33,839 nucleotides of DNA from Gammaproteobacteria bacterium (GCA_021324335.1 JAJPJH010000078.1:1-33839), one strand, 5' to 3'. Shown: positions 1-8,283, counted from the first letter of the stretch. The notes: generated by a model from the letters alone, not told the origin. A program made the numbers and translations.

Positions 1-408
1 AAACCCTTTTGGTTTTTCATTAAACACCCGTGCTTCAATTTCTTGCTTGCCCGCTAAGATCGAAGCTAAACATCGGCGTTCACCCGCTACGATGCGATAT
101 AATTCGCCTAACTTATAAACGACGACCGGGTTAATGACACCACTTGTCTTAATGGTATGAGCCAATTCTTTTAATCGTTCTAACTCTTCTTGTTTACGCT
201 GAAAGAGGGGATCATCAGGCTGGATGCCTCTTTTGACATCCAGTAAATCAATCTTCAATTTACGGGGGTTATCAGGATCTAATTCGATACGTGAAAGTGG
301 CAGAACCACATTGCGAAACACCCCAGCATTATTCTCCACCACATGAATCGTTTCACTCAGTCCGCGTGTCAGCGCTTCCGAAATTCCAAATCGTTTTTTC
401 TTACTCAT
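1..408 (-). CDS. parB: ParB/Spo0J-family partition protein (C-terminus cut by window edge)
   Basis: DNA-binding partition protein that loads onto parS sites and works with ParA to segregate the replicon. The visible 136 residues start MSKKKRFGIS and contain the ParB N-terminal nuclease/CTPase fold. The signature is the box AGERRCLAS near residue 113, preceded by the GVINPVVVYK strand typical of the family, and an earlier IELDPDNPRK segment. The gene runs off the left edge, so the helix-turn-helix and dimerisation domains are not seen. It overlaps the end of parA by 8 bases (the parB start lies inside ...AATGAGTAA), so the two are translationally coupled. The family assignment is strong. I found no parS sequence in the window, so the binding site is unknown. 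Confidence 0.9.
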   Translation of the reverse strand, partial: MSKKKRFGISEALTRGLSETIHVVENNAGVFRNVVLPLSRIELDPDNPRKLKIDLLDVKRGIQPDDPLFQRKQEELERLKELAHTIKTSGVINPVVVYKLGELYRIVAGERRCLASILAGKQEIEARVFNEKPKGF

Positions 409-1273
409 TGAATATCCTCTCTGCTAAGTAATCACATACTTCCATTGCTTCGGCCTTGGCGACATGCTGTTCAGGAAAGTCAAAAATAGAACGCGGATTA
501 GAATCAGCTGCATCCACTTCTGCAAAAACAATACGTTGCGAAAATTTCACTGGCAAAATATATTTACCGATTGCAGAATTATCTTGCAAGCTTTTCAAAA
601 TATCTTTATGCAAACGCGTCTGCTTAAACATATTCGGCAAGATACCAATCAATTGCAGAGGTCTGGACTTTTCTCGCGATAACGATTCCTGCATCCATAA
701 CTGCAACATGCCATAGATACCTTGTACGGGTTGCTCTTCCATCACATAGGGAATCACAATATGCGTCGCAGCTTTAATCACACTAATCGTGAGTGGCCCT
801 TTAGAAGGTGCTGTATCAATCACTACGACATCGTAAGCGGCTTGTACATCGGGGGAGTTTAAAAAGTTCGCTAATTGCTTATGAACTTTTTCGACAACTT
901 CTGACCGTCGCACTGATTCAGCTGTCAATAACCGCTCAGCATGTCCAGGGGCTATGTCTAAATTTTCGACATAAGTTGGATAAGGGATCACTCCTTGACC
1001 ATAAAAAATTTCTGCAATACTACTTCGTCCATCCCAATCATGATCATCTAGGTCATAGGGATCATAATCTGGATGAATAGGAGGAATTAATCCTTCCGGT
1101 GCGGCAGGATCAATTTCCATATGCAGATATTGATGTGAAAAATTACATTGTGGATCAAAATCAATACACAGCGTACGAAGATGACGTTTCTTGCTGAGAT
1201 ACTCAGCCATTAATTTACTACACGTTGTCTTTCCTACACCGCCTTTATTATTTACAAATGCGACTATTTCCAT
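401..1273 (-). CDS. parA: ParA-family partition ATPase
   Basis: Walker-type ATPase that moves ParB-bound DNA over the nucleoid. The deviant Walker A motif KGGVGKTT is at residues 10-17, the A' motif DFDPQCN at 38-44, and a VVVIDTAPS Walker B-like segment near residue 150. At 290 residues it carries an acidic, proline-rich insertion after A' (about residues 50-85), as many plasmid ParA/Soj proteins do. The ATG at 1273 has a good ribosome site (AGGAG, 7-base spacing). It lies upstream of and overlaps parB, and is divergent from the replication initiator, a standard plasmid layout. There is no N-terminal helix-turn-helix extension, so autoregulation by ParA itself, as in type Ia systems, is not supported; type Ib or chromosome-like ParA fits better. 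Confidence 0.93.
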   Translation of the reverse strand: MEIVAFVNNKGGVGKTTCSKLMAEYLSKKRHLRTLCIDFDPQCNFSHQYLHMEIDPAAPEGLIPPIHPDYDPYDLDDHDWDGRSSIAEIFYGQGVIPYPTYVENLDIAPGHAERLLTAESVRRSEVVEKVHKQLANFLNSPDVQAAYDVVVIDTAPSKGPLTISVIKAATHIVIPYVMEEQPVQGIYGMLQLWMQESLSREKSRPLQLIGILPNMFKQTRLHKDILKSLQDNSAIGKYILPVKFSQRIVFAEVDAADSNPRSIFDFPEQHVAKAEAMEVCDYLAERIFNE

Positions 1274-1372
1274 AATCGACTCCTGTCATGTATTACGTTA
1301 AAGCCTACTATATCATTTGTTTTGTTTGATAATAAATAAAAAAACTCACACAATACATGTAACTAGTTGTGT

Positions 1373-1403
1373 TTTTGTTTATCTTTTGTTTAGTTTTTGT
1401 TTA
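1373..1403 (+). repeat. AT-rich direct repeats at the origin (probable unwinding element)
   Basis: The 9-mer TTTTGTTTA occurs three times at 1373, 1384 and 1395, an exact 11-base period. It sits in a strongly AT-rich stretch between parA and the iterons. In Rep_3 plasmids an AT-rich repeat element beside the iterons is where the strands open, so this is inferred to be the DNA unwinding element. Confidence 0.5.
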
Positions 1404-1447
1404 GACTTGTGTAACAATTTGATTGAACACTATTTTGTGACGAGAAA

Positions 1448-1547
1448 TGTGACGTTTATGGGAAACGTTGTGACGGCTATGGGATATCGTGTGACGCTTT
1501 TGGGATAGGATGTGACGTTTATGGGAAAACATGTGACAGCTGTGGGA
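1448..1547 (+). repeat. Five iterons (Rep binding sites), 21-base period
   Basis: Five direct repeats of a 16-base core with consensus TGTGACGNTTATGGGA begin at 1448, 1469, 1490, 1511 and 1532, exactly 21 bases apart (two helical turns). A sixth, partial TGTGAC is at 1436. TGTGAC is invariant and GGGA is invariant. This is a classic iteron array for a Rep_3-type initiator and marks a replication origin. The last two copies run into the start of the initiator gene, so Rep binding would be expected to repress its own expression. Confidence 0.9.
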
Positions 1548-2921
1548 CATGAAAAAAAAGAAACAAAGAAGGAATTGAAAAAGCATGCGGCGACTATTCA
1601 TTGTTCGAATACGCTGAGTTTATTACAGCGAAAGATTACAAATGCGTTGTTGTATCACGCTTATCAGGAACTCTTGTTAAAAGACGAGCATGAGATTACC
1701 GTGAAGCAACTGTGCCGCTTGATTGGTTATCAGGGTAATAATCACGCTGCGATTAAAGAAGCGCTGCGAGGGTTAATTTCGACCGTGATAGAGTGGAATT
1801 TGATTGATGATAAAACAGGCAATGAAAATTGGACAGCGAGCTCGATACTAGCAAGCGTTTGCCTAGAAGGTCCCCTTTGTCATTATGCTTATTCCCCTCG
1901 GATGAAACAGCTGCTGCATTCACCCTCGATGTTTGGAAAAATTGACCTTGTTATTCAATCCCGCTTCCGCTCCAGTTACGGTCTCGCTTTATATGAGAAT
2001 TGCATACGCTACCGTGGACTGCCTCATACGAAATGGTTCGAGATGGAATTATTTAAGAAACTAATGGGTGTGCCCGCAGGGAAATATGATATCTTTCGCG
2101 ACTTCAAACGTCGTGTCTTGGATAAGGCGATAGATGAGGTCAATACTTATTCTGATTTAATCATTACTGCTGATTTTGTGCGAGAAGGGCGTAAAATCGT
2201 CAAAGTCCGTTTCAAGCTTAAGGAGCGGGCAAAGAAAACGCGCTTAGGTACCCATAAAATTGCTAAACAAATCGCTGCTAAGAAAGCAGGGGACGATGCC
2301 TTTAAGAGTGTGTTATTGCAAGAATTTCACTTATCAGAAGAACAGATTGAAGACTTGCTGACGAGCTATGATGGCCAATTTGTCCAAGATAAAGTGGCAT
2401 TGATTAAAGCGTCTAAACCTTTCCAAGAAGGCAAAATTGAAAATTTAGCGGCTTATTTATTTAGTGCGGTAAAGCATAATTACCAGCCATCTAAGTCGAA
2501 ACAAGAGGCAGCAGTTAAACAGCAAGAAGCGATGTTTAACTTAGAATTAGGAGAGATAGAGCGGCAGGTTGAAGAAATCTTGTTTTCCTACCGCTTGTAT
2601 CGAGAGAAAGCGATTGATGAGGTCATCCAATCGTTGCCAGCAAATGAAAAAGACGTCTTTTTGTCGCAGTTTTACCAATTTGCAGAGCCCGTGGTGCAGA
2701 CGATTCTCCAGTTGCAGCGGCATAAATATTCTCGCGATAATATTCATCATTCACCACAAATTAAGGCATTAATGCGCAAATTTGCTTTGCGAGAAATTGA
2801 TTTTTTAACGCTGCCTTCATTTGAAGAATTCGTCACACAGCAAGCAGAAGACAAAATTGAGGCATGGAGGAAACTACGGTCCTATGATCCGGATCATCCC
2901 TTGTTGCGTTTTAGTGAGTAA
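1521..2921 (+). CDS. repA: Rep_3-family plasmid replication initiator
   Basis: Initiator that binds iterons and starts replication. Residues about 20-235 read as the two winged-helix domains of the Rep_3 family: NTLSLLQRKITNALLYHAYQ at the start, FRSSYGLALYENCIRY in the middle, and FKRRVLDKAIDEVNTYSDL in the second winged helix. A C-terminal extension of about 230 residues, rich in charged helices, follows and makes the protein (466 residues) longer than most Rep_3 initiators. The start is uncertain. The frame is open from GTG 1512, but ATG 1521 has AGGA 10 bases upstream and is preferred; GTG 1533 is possible. All these starts lie inside the iterons. The nearby parAB pair supports the plasmid assignment. 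Confidence 0.88.
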   Translation: MGKHVTAVGHEKKETKKELKKHAATIHCSNTLSLLQRKITNALLYHAYQELLLKDEHEITVKQLCRLIGYQGNNHAAIKEALRGLISTVIEWNLIDDKTGNENWTASSILASVCLEGPLCHYAYSPRMKQLLHSPSMFGKIDLVIQSRFRSSYGLALYENCIRYRGLPHTKWFEMELFKKLMGVPAGKYDIFRDFKRRVLDKAIDEVNTYSDLIITADFVREGRKIVKVRFKLKERAKKTRLGTHKIAKQIAAKKAGDDAFKSVLLQEFHLSEEQIEDLLTSYDGQFVQDKVALIKASKPFQEGKIENLAAYLFSAVKHNYQPSKSKQEAAVKQQEAMFNLELGEIERQVEEILFSYRLYREKAIDEVIQSLPANEKDVFLSQFYQFAEPVVQTILQLQRHKYSRDNIHHSPQIKALMRKFALREIDFLTLPSFEEFVTQQAEDKIEAWRKLRSYDPDHPLLRFSE

Positions 2922-2928
2922 AACGTTA

Positions 2929-2934
2929 TATAAT
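2929..2934 (+). promoter_or_regulatory. Sigma-70-like -10 box for the lysine-rich micropeptide
   Basis: A perfect TATAAT lies 8 bases after the repA stop and 44 bases before the micropeptide ATG. The best -35 candidate, TTGCGT at 2904-2909, is weak and its spacer is long (19 bases). This suggests the micropeptide is transcribed independently of repA. Confidence 0.45.
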
Positions 2935-2978
2935 GAAATTGCTCATTCACATTCTTTCAACCAACAGGGAGAGACATC

Positions 2979-3020
2979 ATGGCCACCAAGAAGAAAAAAG
3001 CAACGAAGAAAAAGAAGTAA
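2979..3020 (+). CDS. Lysine-rich micropeptide, 13 residues
   Basis: The reading frame encodes MATKKKKATKKKK and a TAA stop. It is preceded by a purine-rich ribosome site (AGGGAGAG, 6-base gap) and a TATAAT box, and followed 10 bases later by a strong intrinsic terminator. It is therefore a complete minimal transcription unit of roughly 120 bases. The composition (9 Lys of 13) resembles the tails of bacterial histone-like proteins and could bind nucleic acid. It could equally be a remnant of a longer Lys-rich protein or a small RNA gene with an accidental frame. No homolog is recognised and the function is unknown. Confidence 0.5.
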   Translation: MATKKKKATKKKK

Positions 3021-3030
3021 CCACCCAAAC

Positions 3031-3064
3031 CAGGGAAGGTGTCCGCACCTTCCCTGTGTTTTTT
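3031..3064 (+). terminator. Rho-independent terminator
   Basis: A perfect 11-base-pair stem (CAGGGAAGGTG / CACCTTCCCTG) with loop TCCG is followed by TGTTTTTT. It ends the micropeptide unit and, by read-through, repA. The opposite strand lacks a T run, so it mainly serves rightward transcription. Confidence 0.92.
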
Positions 3065-3071
3065 CCCGCAA

Positions 3072-4268
3072 TTAATTCACTTTTCTCACGATAATCGCTT
3101 TCAAATAATCTGTCTCAGGAATCGCAGGATGAATAGGATGATCAGGCCCTTGATGTCCGCGCTCGAGAATTTGCAATTGGCTTTGAGCGCGGAAGGCAGC
3201 GCGTTGTAATAATTGAATAAGATCTTCTTGGCTTACATGCATGGAGCAGGAGCAAGAAAAAAGGATGCCGCCAGGTGTTAACAATTTGAGGGCCCATTCA
3301 TTTAAGCGTTGATAAGCAATTAAGCCTTCTTTGCGATCTTTGAAGCGTTTCACAAAGGCAGGCGGATCGAGAATAATGACATCATATTTTTTATTGCTAT
3401 GCAGCAATTGCTTCATGGCATCAAAGGCATCCTCACAAATCGTAGTGAGGAGGTGATCTACATGATTTAACGTCGCATTTTTTTGTATGAAATCGCAGGC
3501 TGTTGCTGAAACTTCAATGCAGTCAACAAGCTTGGCGCCGAAGTGAGCAGCTTGAATACCCCATCCGCCTAAGTAGCTAAACACGTCGAGTACGGTTTGA
3601 TTTGCCACATAATCACGCAAACGTGCGCGGTTCATGCGGTGATCATAAAACCAGCCGGTTTTTTGGCCTTGCCAGAGCGGCGCTAAAAATGAGACGCTGT
3701 TTTCGCGCACGCTGATTTCTTGAGGCGGTGAGCCGTAAGCGGCTTTGGCGTAAGAGGGTAGTCCTTCCTGTTCGCGAATCGTGCTGTCGTTGCGAAGGAG
3801 GATAGAGTGAATATCAGGAAATACGTTGCAGAGAGCTTGCGTCAACACGTCTATTTTTTGTTCCATGCCTGCTGTATTTACTTGCATGACAAAATCATTA
3901 GCAAAACGATCGATGACCACGCCCGGTAAGACATCTGCTTCGCTGAAAACCAGACGATAGTAGGGTTCGGTAAAAAGGCGTTGCCGTAAGGTGAGAGCAT
4001 CCTGTAATCGCTGTTGAAGGAAGTCAAGATCGAGGCGCTCAGTCACATCACGTGTAAATAGACGGGCAGCGATGAGGGAATGAGGATTAATATAGGCAAT
4101 GCCTAACTGAGATTGATCATGGGCTTCGACCAATACTTCTTCGCCGGGTTGGAAAGCTTTCAAGGGTGTGGCGGTTATATTAATTTCATTACTGAAAATC
4201 CAGGGGTGACCCGCGCGGATCCGGCGGTCTTCCCCTTTTTTTAATCGAACATGGGCTAATGGTTTCAT
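3072..4268 (-). CDS. rlmI: RlmI-like 23S rRNA (cytosine-5) methyltransferase
   Basis: SAM-dependent methyltransferase predicted to modify 23S rRNA (m5C1962 in E. coli). In its 398 residues an N-terminal PUA domain (about 4-80, with RLKKGEDRRIRAGHPWIFS) is followed by an RlmI-type middle domain and a class I methyltransferase. Motif I is VLDVFSYLGGWGIQA at 226-240, motif IV DPPAFVKR at 301-308, and the Cys-containing SCSCS at 338-342. Length and order match RlmI/YccW. I chose ATG 4268. A TTG at 4298 adds ten residues and has an AAGG in better position, so it remains possible. The gene is convergent with the micropeptide unit. It is a typical chromosomal housekeeping gene, notable so close to a plasmid replication module. 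Confidence 0.87.
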   Translation of the reverse strand: MKPLAHVRLKKGEDRRIRAGHPWIFSNEINITATPLKAFQPGEEVLVEAHDQSQLGIAYINPHSLIAARLFTRDVTERLDLDFLQQRLQDALTLRQRLFTEPYYRLVFSEADVLPGVVIDRFANDFVMQVNTAGMEQKIDVLTQALCNVFPDIHSILLRNDSTIREQEGLPSYAKAAYGSPPQEISVRENSVSFLAPLWQGQKTGWFYDHRMNRARLRDYVANQTVLDVFSYLGGWGIQAAHFGAKLVDCIEVSATACDFIQKNATLNHVDHLLTTICEDAFDAMKQLLHSNKKYDVIILDPPAFVKRFKDRKEGLIAYQRLNEWALKLLTPGGILFSCSCSMHVSQEDLIQLLQRAAFRAQSQLQILERGHQGPDHPIHPAIPETDYLKAIIVRKVN

Positions 4269-4329
4269 ACTCAAAGCGGCTTCTAATTGGGTATGCAAGA
4301 GTAGCCTTGCTTTGAGGGTTCGTCAAATT

Positions 4330-5355
4330 TTATGAATCGGACGAAAAGGGAGTTATCCGTGGTCGGGGCGATGATGAAAGTGTGGTTTCTACAGGTTCTG
4401 GGGTAGTAGTCCCGCTGCTAAACAGTGACATAACCTTATTGATAGAGAGGGTGGAAGGGAGGGAGGGAAAAGGAATAGGAAACAAAGCTGGTGCGGTATT
4501 ATTTTTTTTAGCTAACTCAATGAGATTAGCTATTTCTTCTTCTTTCAAATGATACTTGTCGTTTGTTATGTAATCTTCATATAACGCATTTGTAATAGAT
4601 CGAAGGTTTTTGGCATACATAGTAGCAGGGTAGCCTTTACATAAAACGAAAGGCAGATTGATATCTTGGGGTAACTCAGGAAAATTGTATTTTGTAAAAA
4701 ATAAGTCAGTTTTCTCTGCTTCTTTTAATAAGTCCCAGCCAGTTTTTTCATCATTCCATTTTTGCAGGCACATCAGTAATAATAAATTTTGATCAGCTTC
4801 CTTACGCAAGCTTTTGACCTTAACGTTCTGCCGCAATAGTGCACTAATATCTTTTTCAATGGTGTCAAAAGCGGCAGCTAATTTAGAAGTAACTATTTGG
4901 TATTGGGAGTTAGGGTCGTTATCTTTAAATTCCTCTACTATATTTCCAATGATCATAAACACGGTTTCAAAAAAACGCGCTCCAGACACAGTGGAATCGT
5001 AATAGCCTTTGATTGCGGCTGGAACAAGTTGTAGTATCAGTACACACCACTTTTCAAGATCATTACCAGCCGTACGGAATTTGGTGAAAAGCGTTTCACA
5101 TAACTCTATTCTTTCTTTAGGAATATCACAAAATATTTTATAACCCGTTAATTTTGCTGCCACAAAATTGACAAGATTTTTCATTTTCTGGCCATTACCA
5201 TTCCATACTTCTATTCGCGATTCGACATATCTGGCCAGAATATCAGTATTGTTTTTAACGATACGCGGCTCTTTGGAAAGTGGTTTGCTCGAATCTTTAA
5301 TCTCATGAAAATTTAGATCGGTTAAAGGTGTGTTAGTTGGGCGGCCTATTGACAT
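4330..5355 (-). CDS. Unknown protein, candidate secreted effector (341 aa)
   Basis: I do not recognise a family. The protein is mostly helical in appearance and has no signal peptide. It has one moderately hydrophobic stretch (about residues 105-140, CVLILQLVPAAIKGYY and FFETVFMIIGNIV). The last 50 residues turn low-complexity and rich in Ser, Thr and Pro (SSGTTTPEP, TTLSSSPRPRI, ending SSDS). A polar, disordered C-terminus is common in Dot/Icm type IV effectors, but that alone is weak evidence. Stronger support is a tandem TTAA box resembling a PmrA site placed 10 bases ahead of a -10-like hexamer. The start ATG has an excellent AGGAG at 6 bases. It is divergent from the leucine operon. Confidence 0.6.
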   Translation of the reverse strand: MSIGRPTNTPLTDLNFHEIKDSSKPLSKEPRIVKNNTDILARYVESRIEVWNGNGQKMKNLVNFVAAKLTGYKIFCDIPKERIELCETLFTKFRTAGNDLEKWCVLILQLVPAAIKGYYDSTVSGARFFETVFMIIGNIVEEFKDNDPNSQYQIVTSKLAAAFDTIEKDISALLRQNVKVKSLRKEADQNLLLLMCLQKWNDEKTGWDLLKEAEKTDLFFTKYNFPELPQDINLPFVLCKGYPATMYAKNLRSITNALYEDYITNDKYHLKEEEIANLIELAKKNNTAPALFPIPFPSLPSTLSINKVMSLFSSGTTTPEPVETTLSSSPRPRITPFSSDS

Positions 5356-5398
5356 ACGATCTCCTATCAGAACAATTAGATTCCTTTAGACGAATTTC

Positions 5399-5431
5399 AT
5401 ACTAAAGTAGTTTTCTTAACATATTCTTAAA
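5399..5431 (-). promoter_or_regulatory. PmrA-like tandem TTAA box with -10 element
   Basis: Read on the minus strand, TTTAAG-N5-GTTAAG (5431-5415) gives two TTAA cores 11 bases apart. After 10 bases comes TAGTAT (5404-5399), a 4/6 match to -10. Enterobacterial PmrA sites are YTTAAK-N5-YTTAAK, and Legionella/Coxiella sites are tandem cTTAATatT. The same box-to-hexamer spacing recurs ahead of the 322-residue protein at 23616. It would drive the 341-residue gene. Confidence 0.4.
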
Positions 5432-5500
5432 ATTTATTTCCTAACCGATGGATTGAGGTACAATTTCACTACCATCCTCCCTTCGTAGGAACAGTATCTT

Positions 5501-6658
5501 ATGACATTTTTAAATTTTGCTCTAGGTGAAACTACCGATATGCTCCGAGAAGCAGTAAGGGATTTTGCTGAGCGGGAAATTGCTCCTCTCGCAGAGAAAA
5601 TAGATCGGGAAAACCATTTTCCTGCTGATCTATGGCCTAAACTGGGAAAGTTGGGCTTGCTGGGTGTGACAATTGAAGAAGAGTACGGTGGCTCCCATCT
5701 TGGATATTTAGAACACGTGGTTGCCATGGAGGAAATCACCCGCGCCTCTGGGGCAATAGGATTAAGCTATGGAGCGCATTCTAACCTTTGTGCTAACCAA
5801 ATCCGCTTACATGGTACCCCTGAGCAAAAGCAGCGCTACTTACCCAAACTTTGCAGCGGAGAATACATTGGCGCATTAGCGATGAGTGAAGCACAAGCAG
5901 GTTCCGATGTCATGAGCATGCAGTTGCAGGCGAAAAAAAAAGGCGATCAGTATGTTTTAACAGGGACTAAGATGTGGATTACAAATGGTCCTGATGCTGA
6001 TGTGTTAATCGTCTATGCGAAAACCAACAAAGAAGCCAAATCAAAAGGCATTACAGCATTCCTTGTCGAAAAACAGTTTCACGGATTCTATGCTGCACAA
6101 AAACTCGATAAATTAGGGATGCGCGGTTCAAATACCTCAGAGTTAGTATTCGAGGATTGTATCGTCCCCGAAGAAAATATCTTAGGTAAATTAAATAAAG
6201 GCGCAGAAGTTCTAATGCGCGGTTTAAATTATGAACGAGCTATTCTCGCCGCAGGTCCCGTCGGTATCATGCAAGCTTGTATGGATATTGTCTTGCCTTA
6301 TGTCCATCAACGTAAGCAATTTGGCAAATCCATTGGCGAATTCGAACTCATGCAGGCTAAATTGGCCGATATGTATACCGCTTTGATGACTTCACGCGCT
6401 TATCTCTATGCTGTCGCAAAAGCCTGTGATCGGGGCGATGTCACTCGCAAGGACGCTGCTTCCGCTATTCTTTACACTGCTGAAAAAGGAACATGGATGG
6501 CAGGGCAGGCGATTCAATGTTTAGGCGGAAACGGTTATATTCAAGATTTCCCGACCGGCCGTTTATGGCGCGATGCGAAATTGTATGAGATTGGTGCCGG
6601 CACGTCGGAAATACGGCGCATGCTCATTGGTAGAGAGTTATTTCAAGAAACCAAATAA
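5501..6658 (+). CDS. liuA: Isovaleryl-CoA dehydrogenase
   Basis: FAD enzyme that oxidises isovaleryl-CoA to 3-methylcrotonyl-CoA in leucine breakdown and hands electrons to EtfAB. Its 385 residues have the acyl-CoA dehydrogenase fold. The FAD/substrate signature [13 protein letters not shown] is at 125-137, [10 protein letters not shown] at 159-168, and the C-terminal [13 protein letters not shown] segment is present. The catalytic base is Glu245 in [12 protein letters not shown], the helix-G position used by isovaleryl-CoA dehydrogenases rather than the loop position of medium-chain enzymes, which supports substrate specificity. The following liuB, liuC and liuE genes confirm the pathway. 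ATG 5501 has AGGA about 9 bases upstream. No convincing promoter was found in the 145-base divergent spacer. Confidence 0.94.
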   Translation: MTFLNFALGETTDMLREAVRDFAEREIAPLAEKIDRENHFPADLWPKLGKLGLLGVTIEEEYGGSHLGYLEHVVAMEEITRASGAIGLSYGAHSNLCANQIRLHGTPEQKQRYLPKLCSGEYIGALAMSEAQAGSDVMSMQLQAKKKGDQYVLTGTKMWITNGPDADVLIVYAKTNKEAKSKGITAFLVEKQFHGFYAAQKLDKLGMRGSNTSELVFEDCIVPEENILGKLNKGAEVLMRGLNYERAILAAGPVGIMQACMDIVLPYVHQRKQFGKSIGEFELMQAKLADMYTALMTSRAYLYAVAKACDRGDVTRKDAASAILYTAEKGTWMAGQAIQCLGGNGYIQDFPTGRLWRDAKLYEIGAGTSEIRRMLIGRELFQETK

Positions 6659-6676
6659 ATCAGAAAGGAGCCCCCT

Positions 6677-8281
6677 GTGGCAGGATTTGAAACGCAGCTG
6701 AAGAAAGATAAAACTTTTCAACAAAACACCGCTGCTATGCGGGCCATGGCATTAGATTTGAGAAAATTACTGGTTAAAATGCAAGAAGGTGGCGGCGAAA
6801 AAGCCCGTGAACGACATCGCCAGCATGGAAAATTATTACCGCGTGATCGTATCGAATTATTATTAGACCCAGGTTCCGATTTTCTGGAACTATCGCCCTT
6901 GGCTGGTTATGAGCTTTATGAGGATGAGATCCCGGCTGGCGGCATTATTACCGGTGTTGGCCGGGTGATGGGTGTGGATTGTATGATTATTGCAAATGAC
7001 GCGACAGTCAAAGGGGGGACCTATTATCCTATCACCGTGAAAAAGCATTTACGTGCCCAGAAAATTGCAGAGCAAAACCAATTGCCCTGTATTTACCTAG
7101 TGGATTCTGGCGGTGCTTATCTACCTAAACAAGAAGAAGTATTTCCGGATGAAAATCACTTCGGCCGTATCTTCTATAATCAAGCGACGATGTCTGCGAA
7201 AGGCATCTCCCAAATCGCGGTGGTGATGGGATCGTGCACCGCAGGCGGTGCTTATATTCCAGCAATGGCAGATGAATCTGTCATGGTACGCGAGCAAGCT
7301 ACTATTTTTCTCGCCGGGCCACCGCTAGTCAAAGCGGCAACGGGCGAAGTGGTCACAGCAGAAGCATTAGGCGGTGCAGAGGTTCATTGCCGGACGTCTG
7401 GGGTCGCAGATTACTATGCCCAAAACGATGAACATGCGATTGCCTTGACACGGCGTATTGTGTCTCATCTTAATCGTCCCTCGAGAGCAGCATTAAAGCT
7501 GCAAGATATAAAAGAACCGTTATACGATGCAGAAGAATTATATGGCATCATCCCCGTGGATGCGCGTTATCCATTTGATGTGCGTGAAATTATTATTCGC
7601 ATGGTGGATGGCTCTGAATTTGACGAATTCAAAGCACTCTATGGTAAAACCATTGTCTGCGGTTTTGCGCATATTTGGGGAATGCAAGTGGGAATTATTG
7701 CTAACAATGGCATTTTATTTTCTGAGTCTGCTTTGAAAGCTGCCCATTTTATCGAACTATGCGCTCAACGTCGCATTCCTTTATTATTTTTGCAAAACAT
7801 TACCGGCTTTATGGTCGGTAGCAAAGTCGAAGCAGAAGGTATCGCTAAACATGGTGCAAAATTAGTAACGGCGGTCGCATCTGCCCAAATTCCTAAAATT
7901 ACCGTCATTATTGGTGGCAGCTATGGTGCTGGAAATTATGCAATGTGTGGCCGCGCCTACGAGCCTCGCTTTTTATGGATGTGGCCAAATGCACGCATTG
8001 CAGTCATGGGCGGGGAACAAGCATCGAGTGTGTTAGCTCAAGTGACACGGGAAAAGAAGAAGCGCCAGGGTGAAAAATGGACGGAAGAAGAAGAAAAAGC
8101 CTTCAAGACTCCCTTACTTGAGCAATATAACAAGCAATCCTCTGCTTATTATTCGAGTGCAAGATTATGGGACGACGGGGTCATCGATCCTGTGGATACG
8201 CGACGTATTGTAGGCATGAGTTTATATATCGCTTTAAATGCACCTGTTTCCTCTACACAATTTGGCTTATTTAGGATGTAA
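6677..8281 (+). CDS. liuB: Methylcrotonyl-CoA carboxylase beta subunit (carboxyltransferase)
   Basis: Transfers carboxyl from biotin to 3-methylcrotonyl-CoA, giving 3-methylglutaconyl-CoA. The protein has 534 residues, the usual length, with both halves of the acyl-CoA carboxyltransferase domain. The N half includes [16 protein letters not shown] and [17 protein letters not shown]; the C half includes [13 protein letters not shown] and [16 protein letters not shown]. The start is GTG 6677 with a strong AAAGGAG at 6 bases. It sits 18 bases after liuA and 2 bases before liuC. The partner alpha subunit (biotin carboxylase plus biotin carrier) that normally lies between liuC and liuE is missing here and must be encoded elsewhere if the pathway works. 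A propionyl-CoA carboxylase beta role is less likely given the neighbours. Confidence 0.93.
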   Translation: MAGFETQLKKDKTFQQNTAAMRAMALDLRKLLVKMQEGGGEKARERHRQHGKLLPRDRIELLLDPGSDFLELSPLAGYELYEDEIPAGGIITGVGRVMGVDCMIIANDATVKGGTYYPITVKKHLRAQKIAEQNQLPCIYLVDSGGAYLPKQEEVFPDENHFGRIFYNQATMSAKGISQIAVVMGSCTAGGAYIPAMADESVMVREQATIFLAGPPLVKAATGEVVTAEALGGAEVHCRTSGVADYYAQNDEHAIALTRRIVSHLNRPSRAALKLQDIKEPLYDAEELYGIIPVDARYPFDVREIIIRMVDGSEFDEFKALYGKTIVCGFAHIWGMQVGIIANNGILFSESALKAAHFIELCAQRRIPLLFLQNITGFMVGSKVEAEGIAKHGAKLVTAVASAQIPKITVIIGGSYGAGNYAMCGRAYEPRFLWMWPNARIAVMGGEQASSVLAQVTREKKKRQGEKWTEEEEKAFKTPLLEQYNKQSSAYYSSARLWDDGVIDPVDTRRIVGMSLYIALNAPVSSTQFGLFRM

Positions 8282-8283
8282 TC

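Noticed and set aside
1274..1320. parS site between parA and the AT-rich element
   Set aside because: No inverted repeat of the usual parS type is visible there; the site may lie beyond the left edge, downstream of parB.
1408..1416. TGTGTAACA as a possible DnaA box in the origin region
   Set aside because: Only 6 of 9 bases match the reverse of TTATCCACA; no better DnaA box was found between 1274 and 1511.
1317..1508. Open frame across the AT-rich element and the iterons
   Set aside because: It only exists because the 21-base iteron period keeps the frame open; no ribosome site and no protein-like composition.
3072..4298. TTG 4298 as start of the RlmI-like gene
   Set aside because: An ATG ten codons later lies directly before the PUA domain; TTG kept only as an alternative.
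5415..5464. Reading the TTAA box on the plus strand as an activator site for the leucine operon, with TACAAT at 5459
   Set aside because: The box-to-hexamer distance does not fit, and the half-sites match less well in this direction than on the minus strand.
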